Source of the DNA: Rhizobium sp. NXC24
Lineage (GTDB): Bacteria > Pseudomonadota > Alphaproteobacteria > Rhizobiales > Rhizobiaceae
DNA: 64,000 nt
Reading direction: 5' to 3'
Assembly: GCF_002944315.1 (NCBI RefSeq)
Contig: NZ_CP024311.1
Coordinates: forward strand, 1,154,501 to 1,218,500
The position numbers were made by a program, and so were the translations under genes. Of this stretch, positions 45,508 to 54,214 are shown piece after piece; the stretch's first letter is position 1, and every line of letters begins with the position of its first letter. The notes below the pieces were generated by a model, which worked only from the letters and a program-made list of their open reading frames with translations, did no database searches and was not told the origin of the DNA.

Positions 45508-46725
45508 TTAGGCGTTACGGCCGTTGCGCTCCAAAGCGACTGATATTCCGAAAACGATCAGACCGAAGACAGAAAGCACCGCGCCGACATAGCCTGTCGA
45601 CGCTGCGGTGAAGCCCCAGGAGATCACCAGGCCGCCAAGCCAGGCGCCGAGCGCATTGGCGATGTTGAAGGCTGAATGGTTGGAGGCGGCGGCCAGCGTC
45701 TGCGCATCGGCCGCGACATCCATAAGACGTGTCTGCACCGCTGGGCAGGCGGCAAAACCGCAGCCGATGAGGAAGACGCAGAGGCAGAGCATCACCGGAT
45801 TGGTAGCCGTCAGCGAAAACAGCGTCATGATGACGACGTTGAAGACCATCATGCCGCCGATCGTGCCCTTTAGCGACAGGTCGCCCAAGCGCGAGCCGAC
45901 GACATTGCCGACATTCATGCCGATGCCGAAAAGCGCCAGCACGATCGGCACCATGCCCGTTCCCAAGCCGGCAACCTGCGTCGTCGTCGTCGCGACATAG
46001 CTGAAGATCGAGAACATGCCGCCGAAACCGACTGCGGCGATACCGAGCGTCAGCCACACCTGGATGCGGCGAAGGGCGCCTAGCTCGCGGGCGATGCTCG
46101 CGCCCTCCGCGACCTTGTCCTTGGGCAGGAACAGGGCAATAAGCAGCATGGTCACGAGGCCGACGCCGCCGACCATCATGAAGGCTGCCCGCCAGTTCAG
46201 AAGCTGGCCGAGGAAGGTGGCGATCGGCGTGCCGATCAGGGTGGCGATGGTGAGCCCGAGCATGACCTGACCGACGGCACGTACGCGGCGATGAACCGGT
46301 ACCATCGAGGCGGCCACAAGCGCCGCAACGCCGAAATAGGCGCCATGCGGCAGGCCGGTGATGAAACGCAGAGCCGCGAAGCTTTCGAAGGTCGGCGCCA
46401 GGGCGCTGGAAATGTTGCCGGCAGCAAAGATCGCCATCATCAGCAGAAGCAGCGTGCGCCGCGCCATCTTGGCGGCAAGGACGGCGATGATCGGCGCGCC
46501 GACAACGACGCCGAGCGCATAGGCGCTGATGACGTGGCCTGCTTCCGGAGTCGTGACGCCGAATGTATCGGCGACCTCGGGCAGCAGGCCCATGATGACG
46601 AATTCGCCCGTGCCGATGCCGAAGCTTCCGACCGCAAGCGCCAGCGTCACAAGGGCGATCGCCGTGCGCGACGGGGCTTCGAGGCTGGATGGGGAATCGA
46701 TGAGGTCGACGGCGATATCGCTCAC
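45508..46725 (-). CDS. MFS exporter of the DHA1 (AraJ/YdhP-like) group, 405 aa, GTG start
   Basis: Twelve membrane segments are visible. Typical DHA1 motifs include GTGEFVIMGLLPEVA near segment 1, ISAYALGVVVGAPIIAVLA in segment 2 and the AAKMARRTLLLLMM loop. GLPHGAYFGVAALVAASMV in segment 4 is characteristic of arabinose- or drug-efflux relatives. GTG 46725 (VSDIAVDL) is preceded by AAGGAG at six bases, which fixes the start; upstream codons in frame are not protein-like. Substrate unknown. Confidence 0.88.
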   Translation of the reverse strand: MSDIAVDLIDSPSSLEAPSRTAIALVTLALAVGSFGIGTGEFVIMGLLPEVADTFGVTTPEAGHVISAYALGVVVGAPIIAVLAAKMARRTLLLLMMAIFAAGNISSALAPTFESFAALRFITGLPHGAYFGVAALVAASMVPVHRRVRAVGQVMLGLTIATLIGTPIATFLGQLLNWRAAFMMVGGVGLVTMLLIALFLPKDKVAEGASIARELGALRRIQVWLTLGIAAVGFGGMFSIFSYVATTTTQVAGLGTGMVPIVLALFGIGMNVGNVVGSRLGDLSLKGTIGGMMVFNVVIMTLFSLTATNPVMLCLCVFLIGCGFAACPAVQTRLMDVAADAQTLAAASNHSAFNIANALGAWLGGLVISWGFTAASTGYVGAVLSVFGLIVFGISVALERNGRNA

Positions 46726-47080
46726 GAAAACTCCTTGGCGGCGATGCAGAAAGTGCCGCGAAGCGGGCAACGGGCAGGGAAAACCGGGGTTCGGCCTCGG
46801 ACACACGATGCGGAATGAAAAGACGGGAAAGACACGAACATGCCTCAATTAATACTATGAATCAGCGCGATACCGCTGTCGCGTGCATTTTTTGCAGCGC
46901 AGCATATCGCCCTGCGCATAAGTTCTGATGCGGTTATCGCGCGATCTGTAATCCGCATTGACTGCGGTAGCCGGGCCTGAAAATGCTTGAAATCGCCTTG
47001 GCCGAAACCATTTCTGGACTAACAGGTGCAGGGAGCAGATTTTTCTTGAGACAGATTCAACGAGAAAACCGGGAGCCTCG
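46726..47080. other. intergenic region between divergent genes
   Basis: About 355 bases separate the MFS exporter from the lipid kinase gene. No gene of useful length is seen on either strand. It should contain both promoters; a TTGACT sequence near 46957 points toward the kinase gene but has no good -10 partner. Confidence 0.4.
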
Positions 47081-48028
47081 ATGAAACTGATCGGCTTTTT
47101 CAATCGCGACGGCGGTACGTTCAAGACGACGGACATGGATGCCTACGAAATGAAGGCGGAGCAGGTTTTCCGGGATGCCGGCCACGATTTCGAAGGCCTG
47201 GTCGTGTCGGGCAGCGAAGTTGTTGCGGCCATGGAGCGCGCGGCGCGTCGCGACGATATCGACGGCATCGTCGCCGGCGGCGGCGACGGCACAATTTCCG
47301 CGGCCGCCGCCGTCGCTTGGAAAAACGGCGTCGCTCTCGGCGTCATTCCCGCCGGTACCATGAACCTCTTTGCGCGCTCGCTCCGACTGCCACTCGATAT
47401 CTGGCAGGTATTGGACGTGCTGGCGACAGGCGAGGTCGATCAAGTGGATATCGGCAGCGCCAACAGCCGACCCTTCATTCACCAGTTTTCCGCCGGAATG
47501 CATGCGCGCATGGTGCGTTATCGCAACGCCTATACCTATCGTTCGCGTTTCGGCAAGATGACGGCCAGCATTCGCGCTGCCTTGGGTGTCGTCTTCAACC
47601 CGCCGGAATTCGATGTCGATTTCGAAGCCGAGGGCGTTCGCGAGCGCCGGCACGTGTCGGCGATTTCCGTGTCCAACAATCCTTTTGGCCCAAACACGCT
47701 GCTGTATGCCGACGACCTGCGCGGCGGCGAACTGGGCTTTTATACGGCGCGGCCATTGCGGCCGCTCGGCGTTGCACGGCTCGCCATCGATATGCTGCGG
47801 GGCAGGTTTCGCGAGAACGCCGACGTCATGGTCATGCATGCGCGCGAAGTGCACCTGCATTTCCCGAAGCTGCGCAACCGGGCGAATTGCGTCTTGGATG
47901 GCGAGCTGCGGCCGCTGGAACGCGACATCGCGCTCAAACTTCATGCCGGCGAGCTGAAGGTGATGGTCAAGCAGGGCACGGCCGCGCGGGTTGCCGACGA
48001 AGACTCGATCAGCCGTGCGGTCGTCTGA
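47081..48028 (+). CDS. diacylglycerol/lipid kinase family protein (YegS/BmrU type), 315 aa
   Basis: The catalytic-domain motif GGGDGTISAAAA lies near residues 67-78 and the second motif GVIPAGTMNLFARSL near 88-103. The C-terminal beta-sandwich holds SNNPFGPNTLLYADDLRGGELGFY and CVLDGELRPL, as in the YegS family of ATP-dependent lipid kinases. The lipid is unknown. It ends six bases from the convergent glutamine synthetase-like gene. Confidence 0.88.
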   Translation: MKLIGFFNRDGGTFKTTDMDAYEMKAEQVFRDAGHDFEGLVVSGSEVVAAMERAARRDDIDGIVAGGGDGTISAAAAVAWKNGVALGVIPAGTMNLFARSLRLPLDIWQVLDVLATGEVDQVDIGSANSRPFIHQFSAGMHARMVRYRNAYTYRSRFGKMTASIRAALGVVFNPPEFDVDFEAEGVRERRHVSAISVSNNPFGPNTLLYADDLRGGELGFYTARPLRPLGVARLAIDMLRGRFRENADVMVMHAREVHLHFPKLRNRANCVLDGELRPLERDIALKLHAGELKVMVKQGTAARVADEDSISRAVV

Positions 48029-48034
48029 AATCCG

Positions 48035-49375
48035 TCAAAGGCGCGGCAGATACGTTCGGTAGTCGAAATCGGATACGGTGCGCAGGTAGCGGACCGCTTC
48101 CTTGTGCTTTGTATCGCCGTAGAGCTTCTGGTATCGCTCCCCGAAAATATCGGCGATGAAGGGGGATGCGCGAAAGCGCTCGACGGCGGTCAGAAAATCA
48201 TGCGTCAGGCGCGGGGCATTGGCCGGCACATGGCTTGGCGTTGTCTCTTCGCCGGGGTCGAGTTCGTTCTGCAATCCAAGCAACATGCCCCCGAGGATTG
48301 CCGCCAGCATGAGATATGGATTGGCATCGGCGCCGGCGACGCGGTGCTCGACGCGGGCACCCGGCCCGTCCTTTTCGGGGATGCGGACCGCAGTTCCACG
48401 ATGACCGTAGCCCCAGGTGAGGTCCACGGGCGCGAACGAGCCCGGCTGGAAGCGGCGATAGGAATTGGCATAGGGCGCAAAGACTAGTTGCGCATCCTGC
48501 AGGGTCTGCAGCAGACCGGCGCAGATCGATTTTAGCCGCAATGGCTCGCCGCCGGCCGCGTCGAGAATATTGCGGCCGTCTTCGTCGACGATGCTGGCGT
48601 GCACATGCAGCCCCGAGCCCGCGTGATCGGTATGGGGTTTCGCCATGCAGGTCGATTTGAGGCCATGTTTGCGCGCCGCCTGCTCAGCCAGTCGTTTCAA
48701 GGCGACGCAATCATCGGCGGCGGCGAGTGCGTCGGGGCGATGCAGCAGATTGACCTCGAACTGGCCGGGGCCGAATTCCGCCGTCGTCGCGTCTGCCGGC
48801 AGGCCCTGCGCTTTCGCATAGGCGCGCAGAGTTTCGAGATAATCGCCGAGCAGATCGACGGCATCCATATCGTAAAGCTGATAGCCGTTCGGCTCGCCAC
48901 GATACAACAGTGCCGGCGGCGGCGAGGGGACGCCGCGCTCGCGCCAGTCGCCGGCGAGAAGATAGAATTCCAGTTCGGTCGCAACGACCGGCGTCAGGCC
49001 GAGTGCCTTATAGCGGTCGACAACGGCGGTAAGAATGGCGCGCGGGTCCTGAAAGCTCGGGCTGCCGTCGAGTTCATGCATCGTGGCCAGCACCTGCTTC
49101 GATCCCGGCGGCGCCCAGGGCATATCTGCAAGAGTGCGCGTATCGGCGACGCAGGTGCCATCGGGATCGCCGATCGTCAGCGACAGCCCGGTGAGGTCGT
49201 CATTGTCGTCGCCCCAGATGTCCAGGGATTGTGTCGAGGTTGGCAGGCGTACCGCACCGGACCAGACCTTCTTTTCGGCCGCCATCGGGATCTGCTTGCC
49301 GCGCAGCCGGCCGTTCATGTCCGAGATCAGCACCTCGATGCGCGCGTTACCTTCGGTTGCGTTGTCGGTCGCCAT
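48035..49375 (-). CDS. glutamine synthetase-family enzyme (gamma-glutamylpolyamine synthetase-like), 446 aa
   Basis: The GS catalytic core is intact: ELEFYLL, PGQFEVNLLH, AKPHTDHAGSGLHVHASI, NSYRRFQPGSFAP, EHRVAGADANPYLMLA. The N-terminal beta-grasp part is short (VLISDMNGRLRGKQIP). The sequence lacks the adenylylation loop of GlnA and fits the PuuA-like branch that ligates glutamate to putrescine or another amine. ATG 49375 is a better start than the TTG at 49393. It is divergent, by 82 bases, from a polyamine-type aminotransferase gene. Confidence 0.85.
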   Translation of the reverse strand: MATDNATEGNARIEVLISDMNGRLRGKQIPMAAEKKVWSGAVRLPTSTQSLDIWGDDNDDLTGLSLTIGDPDGTCVADTRTLADMPWAPPGSKQVLATMHELDGSPSFQDPRAILTAVVDRYKALGLTPVVATELEFYLLAGDWRERGVPSPPPALLYRGEPNGYQLYDMDAVDLLGDYLETLRAYAKAQGLPADATTAEFGPGQFEVNLLHRPDALAAADDCVALKRLAEQAARKHGLKSTCMAKPHTDHAGSGLHVHASIVDEDGRNILDAAGGEPLRLKSICAGLLQTLQDAQLVFAPYANSYRRFQPGSFAPVDLTWGYGHRGTAVRIPEKDGPGARVEHRVAGADANPYLMLAAILGGMLLGLQNELDPGEETTPSHVPANAPRLTHDFLTAVERFRASPFIADIFGERYQKLYGDTKHKEAVRYLRTVSDFDYRTYLPRL

Positions 49376-49457
49376 GCTCTTGTAAATCCCCAATGCTCAC
49401 GGCATGGTCGTAAACGATCGAGGTCAGCCTTTCAATCCGACAGGGATTCTGCAAACG

Positions 49458-50825
49458 ATGTCCGACACTTCCAGCCGTTCCAATCTCGCCGCCGTCGATG
49501 CCGCTCATCATCTCCATCCCTTCGCGGATATGAAGAAGTTGAATGCCGACGGCGCCCGGATCATCCAGCGCGGCGAGGGCGTCTATATCTTCGACAGCAA
49601 CGGCAAGAAATATCTCGACGGCTTTGCCGGCCTCTGGTGCGTCAATATCGGCTATGGACGAACGGAAATCGCCGATGCCGCCATCCGCCAGATGAACGAG
49701 CTGCCCTATTACAACACCTTCTTCGGCACCACGACCACGCCGGCTACGCTTCTGTCCGAGAAGGTCTGCGCCCATGCCGGGCCGCATTTCAATCATGTCT
49801 TCTTCACCAATTCCGGCTCCGAAGCCAATGACACCTGGTTCCGCATGGCGCGCGTCTATTGGAGCGCGATGGGCAAGCCGACAAAGAAGACCGTTATCGC
49901 CCGCCGCAATGGCTATCACGGTTCCACCGTTGCCGGCGCCAGCATGGGCGGCATGAAATACATGCATGAACAGGGCGACCTGCCGATCCCCGGCGTCGTC
50001 CATATCGGCCAGCCCTATTGGTATGCCGAGGGCGGCGATCTCTCTCCAGAGGTGTTCGGCCTCAAGGCCGCTCGCGAGCTGGAAGAAAAGATCGATGAGC
50101 TGGGCGAGGACAATGTCGCCGCCTTCATCGCCGAGCCGGTCCAAGGGGCAGGCGGCGTCATCATTCCACCCTCGACCTATTGGCCGGAGATCGCCCGCAT
50201 CTGCAAGGCGAGGAATATCCTGCTCGTCTGCGACGAGGTAATCTGCGGCTTCGGAAGGCTTGGTTCATGGTTCGGTTATCAGCATTTCGGCGTCGAGCCC
50301 GATCTCGCGCCGATCGCCAAGGGCCTGTCTTCCGGCTACCTGCCGATCGGCGGCGTGCTGGTCAGCGATCCCATCGCCGATGTCCTGATCAACCAGGTGG
50401 GCGAGTTCAACCACGGCTTCACCTATTCCGGCCATCCGGTCTGCGCCGCCGCTGCGCTGGAAAATCTAAGGATCATCGAGGACGAGGGGTTGGTCGAGCG
50501 CGTTCGCGACGACATCGGGCCCTATTTCGCCAAGGCGTGGGGCAGCCTGGCGGATCACGATATGGTCGGCGAAGCTGTCAGCATCGGGCTGATGGGCGCG
50601 CTGCAACTTGCCGCCGACAAATCCACGCGCCGTCGCTTCGAGAAGCCGGATGCGGTCGGCTCTGCCGTGCGCAATCATGCTTTGACCAACGGCCTTGTGC
50701 TGCGCGCGACAGCCGACCGAATGCTGGCCTCGCCGCCGCTGATCATCAGCCATGAGGAAGTGGATGCAATGGTGCGTATCACGCGGCTGGCGCTCGACGC
50801 GGTGTGGGCGGAAATGAAGCCGTAG
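49458..50825 (+). CDS. class III PLP aminotransferase, probable putrescine/polyamine type, 455 aa
   Basis: Motifs of class III omega-aminotransferases are present: FTNSGSEANDTWFRMARVY (cofactor phosphate), RRNGYHGSTVAGASM, FIAEPVQGAGGVI, CDEVICGFGRLG, and the PLP lysine in APIAKGLSSGYLPIGG. The N-terminus HHLHPFADMKKL and overall sequence resemble putrescine-pyruvate aminotransferases such as SpuC. The divergent GS-like gene supports a polyamine-catabolic role. The upstream in-frame sequence before 49458 is not protein-like. Confidence 0.88.
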   Translation: MSDTSSRSNLAAVDAAHHLHPFADMKKLNADGARIIQRGEGVYIFDSNGKKYLDGFAGLWCVNIGYGRTEIADAAIRQMNELPYYNTFFGTTTTPATLLSEKVCAHAGPHFNHVFFTNSGSEANDTWFRMARVYWSAMGKPTKKTVIARRNGYHGSTVAGASMGGMKYMHEQGDLPIPGVVHIGQPYWYAEGGDLSPEVFGLKAARELEEKIDELGEDNVAAFIAEPVQGAGGVIIPPSTYWPEIARICKARNILLVCDEVICGFGRLGSWFGYQHFGVEPDLAPIAKGLSSGYLPIGGVLVSDPIADVLINQVGEFNHGFTYSGHPVCAAAALENLRIIEDEGLVERVRDDIGPYFAKAWGSLADHDMVGEAVSIGLMGALQLAADKSTRRRFEKPDAVGSAVRNHALTNGLVLRATADRMLASPPLIISHEEVDAMVRITRLALDAVWAEMKP

Positions 50826-50826
50826 A

Positions 50827-50925
50827 GCAATTCCAGGAAAAGTGCGCAGCGCTTTTCCGTCCGGAATGCGTAAAAACAAAGAGATAGAGCGGGAAAGCGA
50901 TTCCGTGAAATGCTGAACCGCTCTA
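50827..50925. repeat. palindromic intergenic repeat, copy 2
   Basis: GCAATTCC-GGAAAA pairs with TTTTCC-GGAATGC around the loop GTGCGCAGCGC, followed by a GCGTAAAAACAAAGAGATAGAGCGG tail-like region and a second GCGATTCC segment. Loop and tail match the repeat after glnE, while the stems differ in a compensated way. It fills the gap between convergent genes. Confidence 0.65.
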
Positions 50926-50926
50926 G

Positions 50927-51547
50927 TCAGCTCTTATCCGCTGGGGACGGCGGATCCCATTTGCCCGCCTTGTGCAAGGCTAACGTCAGCCCCGCGACGT
51001 GAATGCTCTGGATCATTTTGCCCTCCAGGGCCAGTCCGATGGCTTGCCGGATCGGAATGCGGATAAGCCGCGTGCGTTCCGTCGGATCGTCCGCGGGTTT
51101 CGTGGCGATTTCGACATTGCGGGCGAGCACGATATGGGAAAGGTTCGAGTGTGTGGCCGGATTGGGTGCAAGGGCGCCGACATACTCCCATTCGGAAGCA
51201 GAGAGGCCGGTTTCTTCCCGCAATTCGCGCGCAGCCGCCTCGATCGGGTTGGCATCGCTGGCATCCATTGCACCTCCCGGCACTTCCAATGATACGACGC
51301 CTAGAGCATGCCGATACTGTTGGAGCAGGTAGATATTATCCTCCGCATCGAGCGCCACCACCTCGACCCAATCGGGATATTCCAAGACGTAATAGGGCGC
51401 AATCTCCACGCCCTCCGCGGTGACACAGGCGTCGGCTCTGACTTTCAGCCATCGGTCGTGAAGCAGATGGGTGGAGCTTTTGACTTGCCACGGCGGAAGA
51501 TCATCGGGATCGGGCAAGATGCTCGTGCGCGTATCGGTCTGGTCCAT
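50927..51547 (-). CDS. Nudix hydrolase (ADP-ribose pyrophosphatase-like), 206 aa
   Basis: The Nudix box ends canonically with AARELREETGL, but the segment between the first Gly (PGGAMDA) and the Glu is about five residues longer than the consensus G-x5-E. The surrounding VLEYPDWVEVVALD and YLLQQYRHALGVVSLEVPGG are typical of ADP-sugar hydrolases. ATG 51547 follows GGGAG at five bases; an ATG at 51562 is less likely. Substrate not determined. Confidence 0.87.
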   Translation of the reverse strand: MDQTDTRTSILPDPDDLPPWQVKSSTHLLHDRWLKVRADACVTAEGVEIAPYYVLEYPDWVEVVALDAEDNIYLLQQYRHALGVVSLEVPGGAMDASDANPIEAAARELREETGLSASEWEYVGALAPNPATHSNLSHIVLARNVEIATKPADDPTERTRLIRIPIRQAIGLALEGKMIQSIHVAGLTLALHKAGKWDPPSPADKS

Positions 51548-51611
51548 AAGCGGCTCCCGCATTGAAAATCAAAAGATGGGCGGTGATCCCCGCAGATCGG
51601 GTGATCGGCCC

Positions 51612-53108
51612 TTATTTCGGATAGATCCAGGAATAGGCGAAAGACGCCAGGTCGCCGGGTTTGCCGTGGATGTACTGCACGTCCGCGAGCTTGATGTCCG
51701 GCGTCGCATATTGGGCGCCAAGCGTATCGTGCAGCCAGTTTGCCAAGGGTGCCGGCACGCCGGCATCGTTCTTTCCCGGCCGCCAAACGACGAGGATCGG
51801 CTTGTCGGCGCTCCATTGATAGTCCGTCTTCAGATTTCCGAAGAACAGCGACATGGCCGGCACATCAGGCAGTTGCAAATGCAGATTGCCGGCGGGCAGC
51901 CAGTTGTCCGTCAGCACCAATCCCGGCTTTTTGCGTTCCGTCGCCACGGCCTGGCTCACAAAGGCGGGGTAGGGCGTGTTGTAGTGGTCATAGGAGCCGA
52001 ACCACGTCGGGAAAATCACGCGGATCAACAGCAGCGCCGGGATGATCAGCATCATCGCCAGCGGTATATAGAAGAAGCGCTTGCCGAAATCCGACGCCTT
52101 GATGCCAGCCACTTCCATTTTCAGGCACAGATAGATCGGCAGCAGGAACAGGAAGGGCAGCAGCCAGCGGTCCCGCAGCGCCGTCATGCCGATGCCGACG
52201 ATCAGGATCAGCACCAGCACGGCGATGGCAGCAAACAGGATCTCGAAAAAGAGGGTCCATTCGTTCGACCGCCCCAGATTCTTGAAGAGGCTCTTGCCGA
52301 AGACCAATGAATAGATGACGAGCGTCGGCGCGCAGATGACGACGACCAATTTCACGAATTCCAGCGGCCCCTTCACCAGCTTGGCAAAGGCGCTTTCCGG
52401 CGCATCCTGCTCCATGATCCCCAGGGTCCGTCCCGAGGCAAGGTCGAGATTGTGGATCAGCCAGAGCCCGTGCGGCAGGAAGATCAATAGGGAGATCAGC
52501 AGGGTCAGCAGAAATCGCTTATCGAAGAGGCGCGCGCGCCCCTGCGGATGCATCAGGACGGCAATGACTGCGGCGGCGGCAAGCAGGGCGAAATTATATT
52601 TCGACAGCATGCCGAGACCGAGCGCGATGCCGGTGAACACATAGGAGCCCAGGCTCGGCGCCTTCAGCGTGCGGATTGCACCATAGAGGAAGAGATTGAT
52701 GGTCAGGAGCTGGGCGACCGTATGCGTCAGGTCGCGCTGCGCCTCCCAGAAGAGCTGCGGGATCGTCAGCAATGACAGCGTGGCGATCGCCGCGAAAACC
52801 TTATCGGACAACACCAGCTTCGCCAGCTTGTAGTAGCTGAAGAAGACCAGAAACAGCACGATGTTCTTGACGATGGAAATCGCCGCCAGCGACAGTCCGA
52901 AGACGGACACCACCAGCGCCTGCACCCAATTATAGAGCGGCGGCTGGGAATCGTAGCCGAGTGTCAGCCATTGTGAGAACAGCGCCTGCTGAGACTCGTC
53001 GTAGCGCATGCCATGCGGCATGGCGAGCCGCACCAGAAATTCCAGAGCGAAGTAACCGGCAAGCAGAAGGATGATGGTATCCGGTCGGCGGACCAGAAGC
53101 CTATGCAT
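51612..53108 (-). CDS. ArnT/PMT-like glycosyltransferase family 39 membrane protein, 498 aa
   Basis: A polytopic protein with about ten to twelve membrane segments and a C-terminal periplasmic domain. The first periplasmic loop carries the Asp-Glu pair in MRYDESQQALFSQWL, which in ArnT and protein mannosyltransferases is catalytic. Such enzymes move a sugar from a polyprenyl phosphate to lipid A, LPS core or another acceptor in the periplasm. It overlaps the upstream GT2 gene by eight bases, which would supply the lipid-linked sugar. Rhizobial Rgt-type galacturonosyl transferases belong to this group; the actual sugar is unknown. Confidence 0.86.
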   Translation of the reverse strand: MHRLLVRRPDTIILLLAGYFALEFLVRLAMPHGMRYDESQQALFSQWLTLGYDSQPPLYNWVQALVVSVFGLSLAAISIVKNIVLFLVFFSYYKLAKLVLSDKVFAAIATLSLLTIPQLFWEAQRDLTHTVAQLLTINLFLYGAIRTLKAPSLGSYVFTGIALGLGMLSKYNFALLAAAAVIAVLMHPQGRARLFDKRFLLTLLISLLIFLPHGLWLIHNLDLASGRTLGIMEQDAPESAFAKLVKGPLEFVKLVVVICAPTLVIYSLVFGKSLFKNLGRSNEWTLFFEILFAAIAVLVLILIVGIGMTALRDRWLLPFLFLLPIYLCLKMEVAGIKASDFGKRFFYIPLAMMLIIPALLLIRVIFPTWFGSYDHYNTPYPAFVSQAVATERKKPGLVLTDNWLPAGNLHLQLPDVPAMSLFFGNLKTDYQWSADKPILVVWRPGKNDAGVPAPLANWLHDTLGAQYATPDIKLADVQYIHGKPGDLASFAYSWIYPK

Positions 53109-54120
53109 CCTGACTATCCCGATCGAATATCTTGCGAACGATGTAGTTCGGCGACAGGTCGTCGCGATAATAGATGCGCGCGATCATCTCGGCCAGGATG
53201 CCCGTGGTGATCATCTGCACCGACGACAGCAGGAGCACGACGCCGACCAGCAACAGCGGCCTGTTGCCGATATCGTCGCCGAAGATGAACTTGGCGATGA
53301 AGAGCCACAGCAGGATCAGGCCAGCGAGTGCCCCGAGGCCAAGGCCGAGAGAGCCGAAGAAATGCCCCGGCCGCGCCTTGTAGCGCATGAAGAACATCAC
53401 GGACAGCAGGTCGAGGATAACGCGGAAGGTGCGCGAAATCCCGTATTTCGATGTGCCGTGCTGGCGCGCATGATGGGTAACGACCATTTCGCCGATACGC
53501 GAGCTCGGCACGACACCCGCGACCCAGGCCGGGATGAAGCGGTGCATCTCACCCATCAGCTTCACTTGCTTGATGATCGAGGCGCGGTAGATTTTCAGGC
53601 TGCAGCCATAGTCGTGCAATTTAACGCCGGTGATGCGGCCAATGAGGTAGTTGGCGCACCAGGAGGGAATCTTGCGCAGCAAAAGCCCGTCCTGGCGGTT
53701 CTTGCGCCAGCCGACGAGCAGGTCGAGCTGCCGCCGCTCCAATTCCTCGACCATCGCGGGGATATCCTTCGGATCGTTCTGCAGGTCGCCGTCCATGGTG
53801 GCGATCAGCCGGCCGGTGGCGGTGTCGATGCCGGCCTGCATTGCGGCAGTCTGGCCGAAATTGCGCTGAAGCTCGACGATGCGCAGCGTCAGTCCCTCGC
53901 GTCCGATCGAGCGGCGTGCACTGGCAAGCGTTGCATCGGTGCTGCCGTCGTCGATCAGGATCAGTTCCCAGGGCTTGGTGAAGCCCGCCATGGCGGAACA
54001 GATCCGCTCGATCAGCGGTCCGACGCTTTCTTCCTCGTTAAAGACGGGCACGACCAGCGAAAGCTCAATGGCACTTACCGTGTCGGTCAGGGGGCGGATC
54101 GACTCTGCCGTTGTCTGCAA
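53101..54120 (-). CDS. polyprenyl-phosphate glycosyltransferase (GT2, ArnC/GtrB/DPM1-like), 339 aa
   Basis: The N-terminal GT2 domain has LSLVVPVFNEEESV, LILIDDGSTDATL and TMDGDLQNDPKDIP (the DxD region). This is followed by GWRKNRQDGLLLRKIPS and the DYGCSLKIYRAS signature of ArnC/DPM1-type enzymes. Two membrane segments (about 235-260 and 270-295) lie in the C-terminal third. It should transfer a sugar from a nucleotide donor to undecaprenyl or dodecaprenyl phosphate at the inner face of the membrane. Confidence 0.9.
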   Translation of the reverse strand: MQTTAESIRPLTDTVSAIELSLVVPVFNEEESVGPLIERICSAMAGFTKPWELILIDDGSTDATLASARRSIGREGLTLRIVELQRNFGQTAAMQAGIDTATGRLIATMDGDLQNDPKDIPAMVEELERRQLDLLVGWRKNRQDGLLLRKIPSWCANYLIGRITGVKLHDYGCSLKIYRASIIKQVKLMGEMHRFIPAWVAGVVPSSRIGEMVVTHHARQHGTSKYGISRTFRVILDLLSVMFFMRYKARPGHFFGSLGLGLGALAGLILLWLFIAKFIFGDDIGNRPLLLVGVVLLLSSVQMITTGILAEMIARIYYRDDLSPNYIVRKIFDRDSQDA

Positions 54121-54214
54121 CTCTTCTTTCTCCTAAAAGACCGGCAGAACCGGCCGGACGGAACGAGCGACATGTCCGGCGTCAGCCTCCGCTCGCATTT
54201 GGTGCCTTAACTAC

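Noticed and set aside
45515..46804. 429-codon open frame on the minus strand, overlapping the MFS gene in another frame
   Set aside because: Arg/Ala/His-rich composition; the other frame has twelve membrane segments and a GTG start with a good ribosome-binding site.
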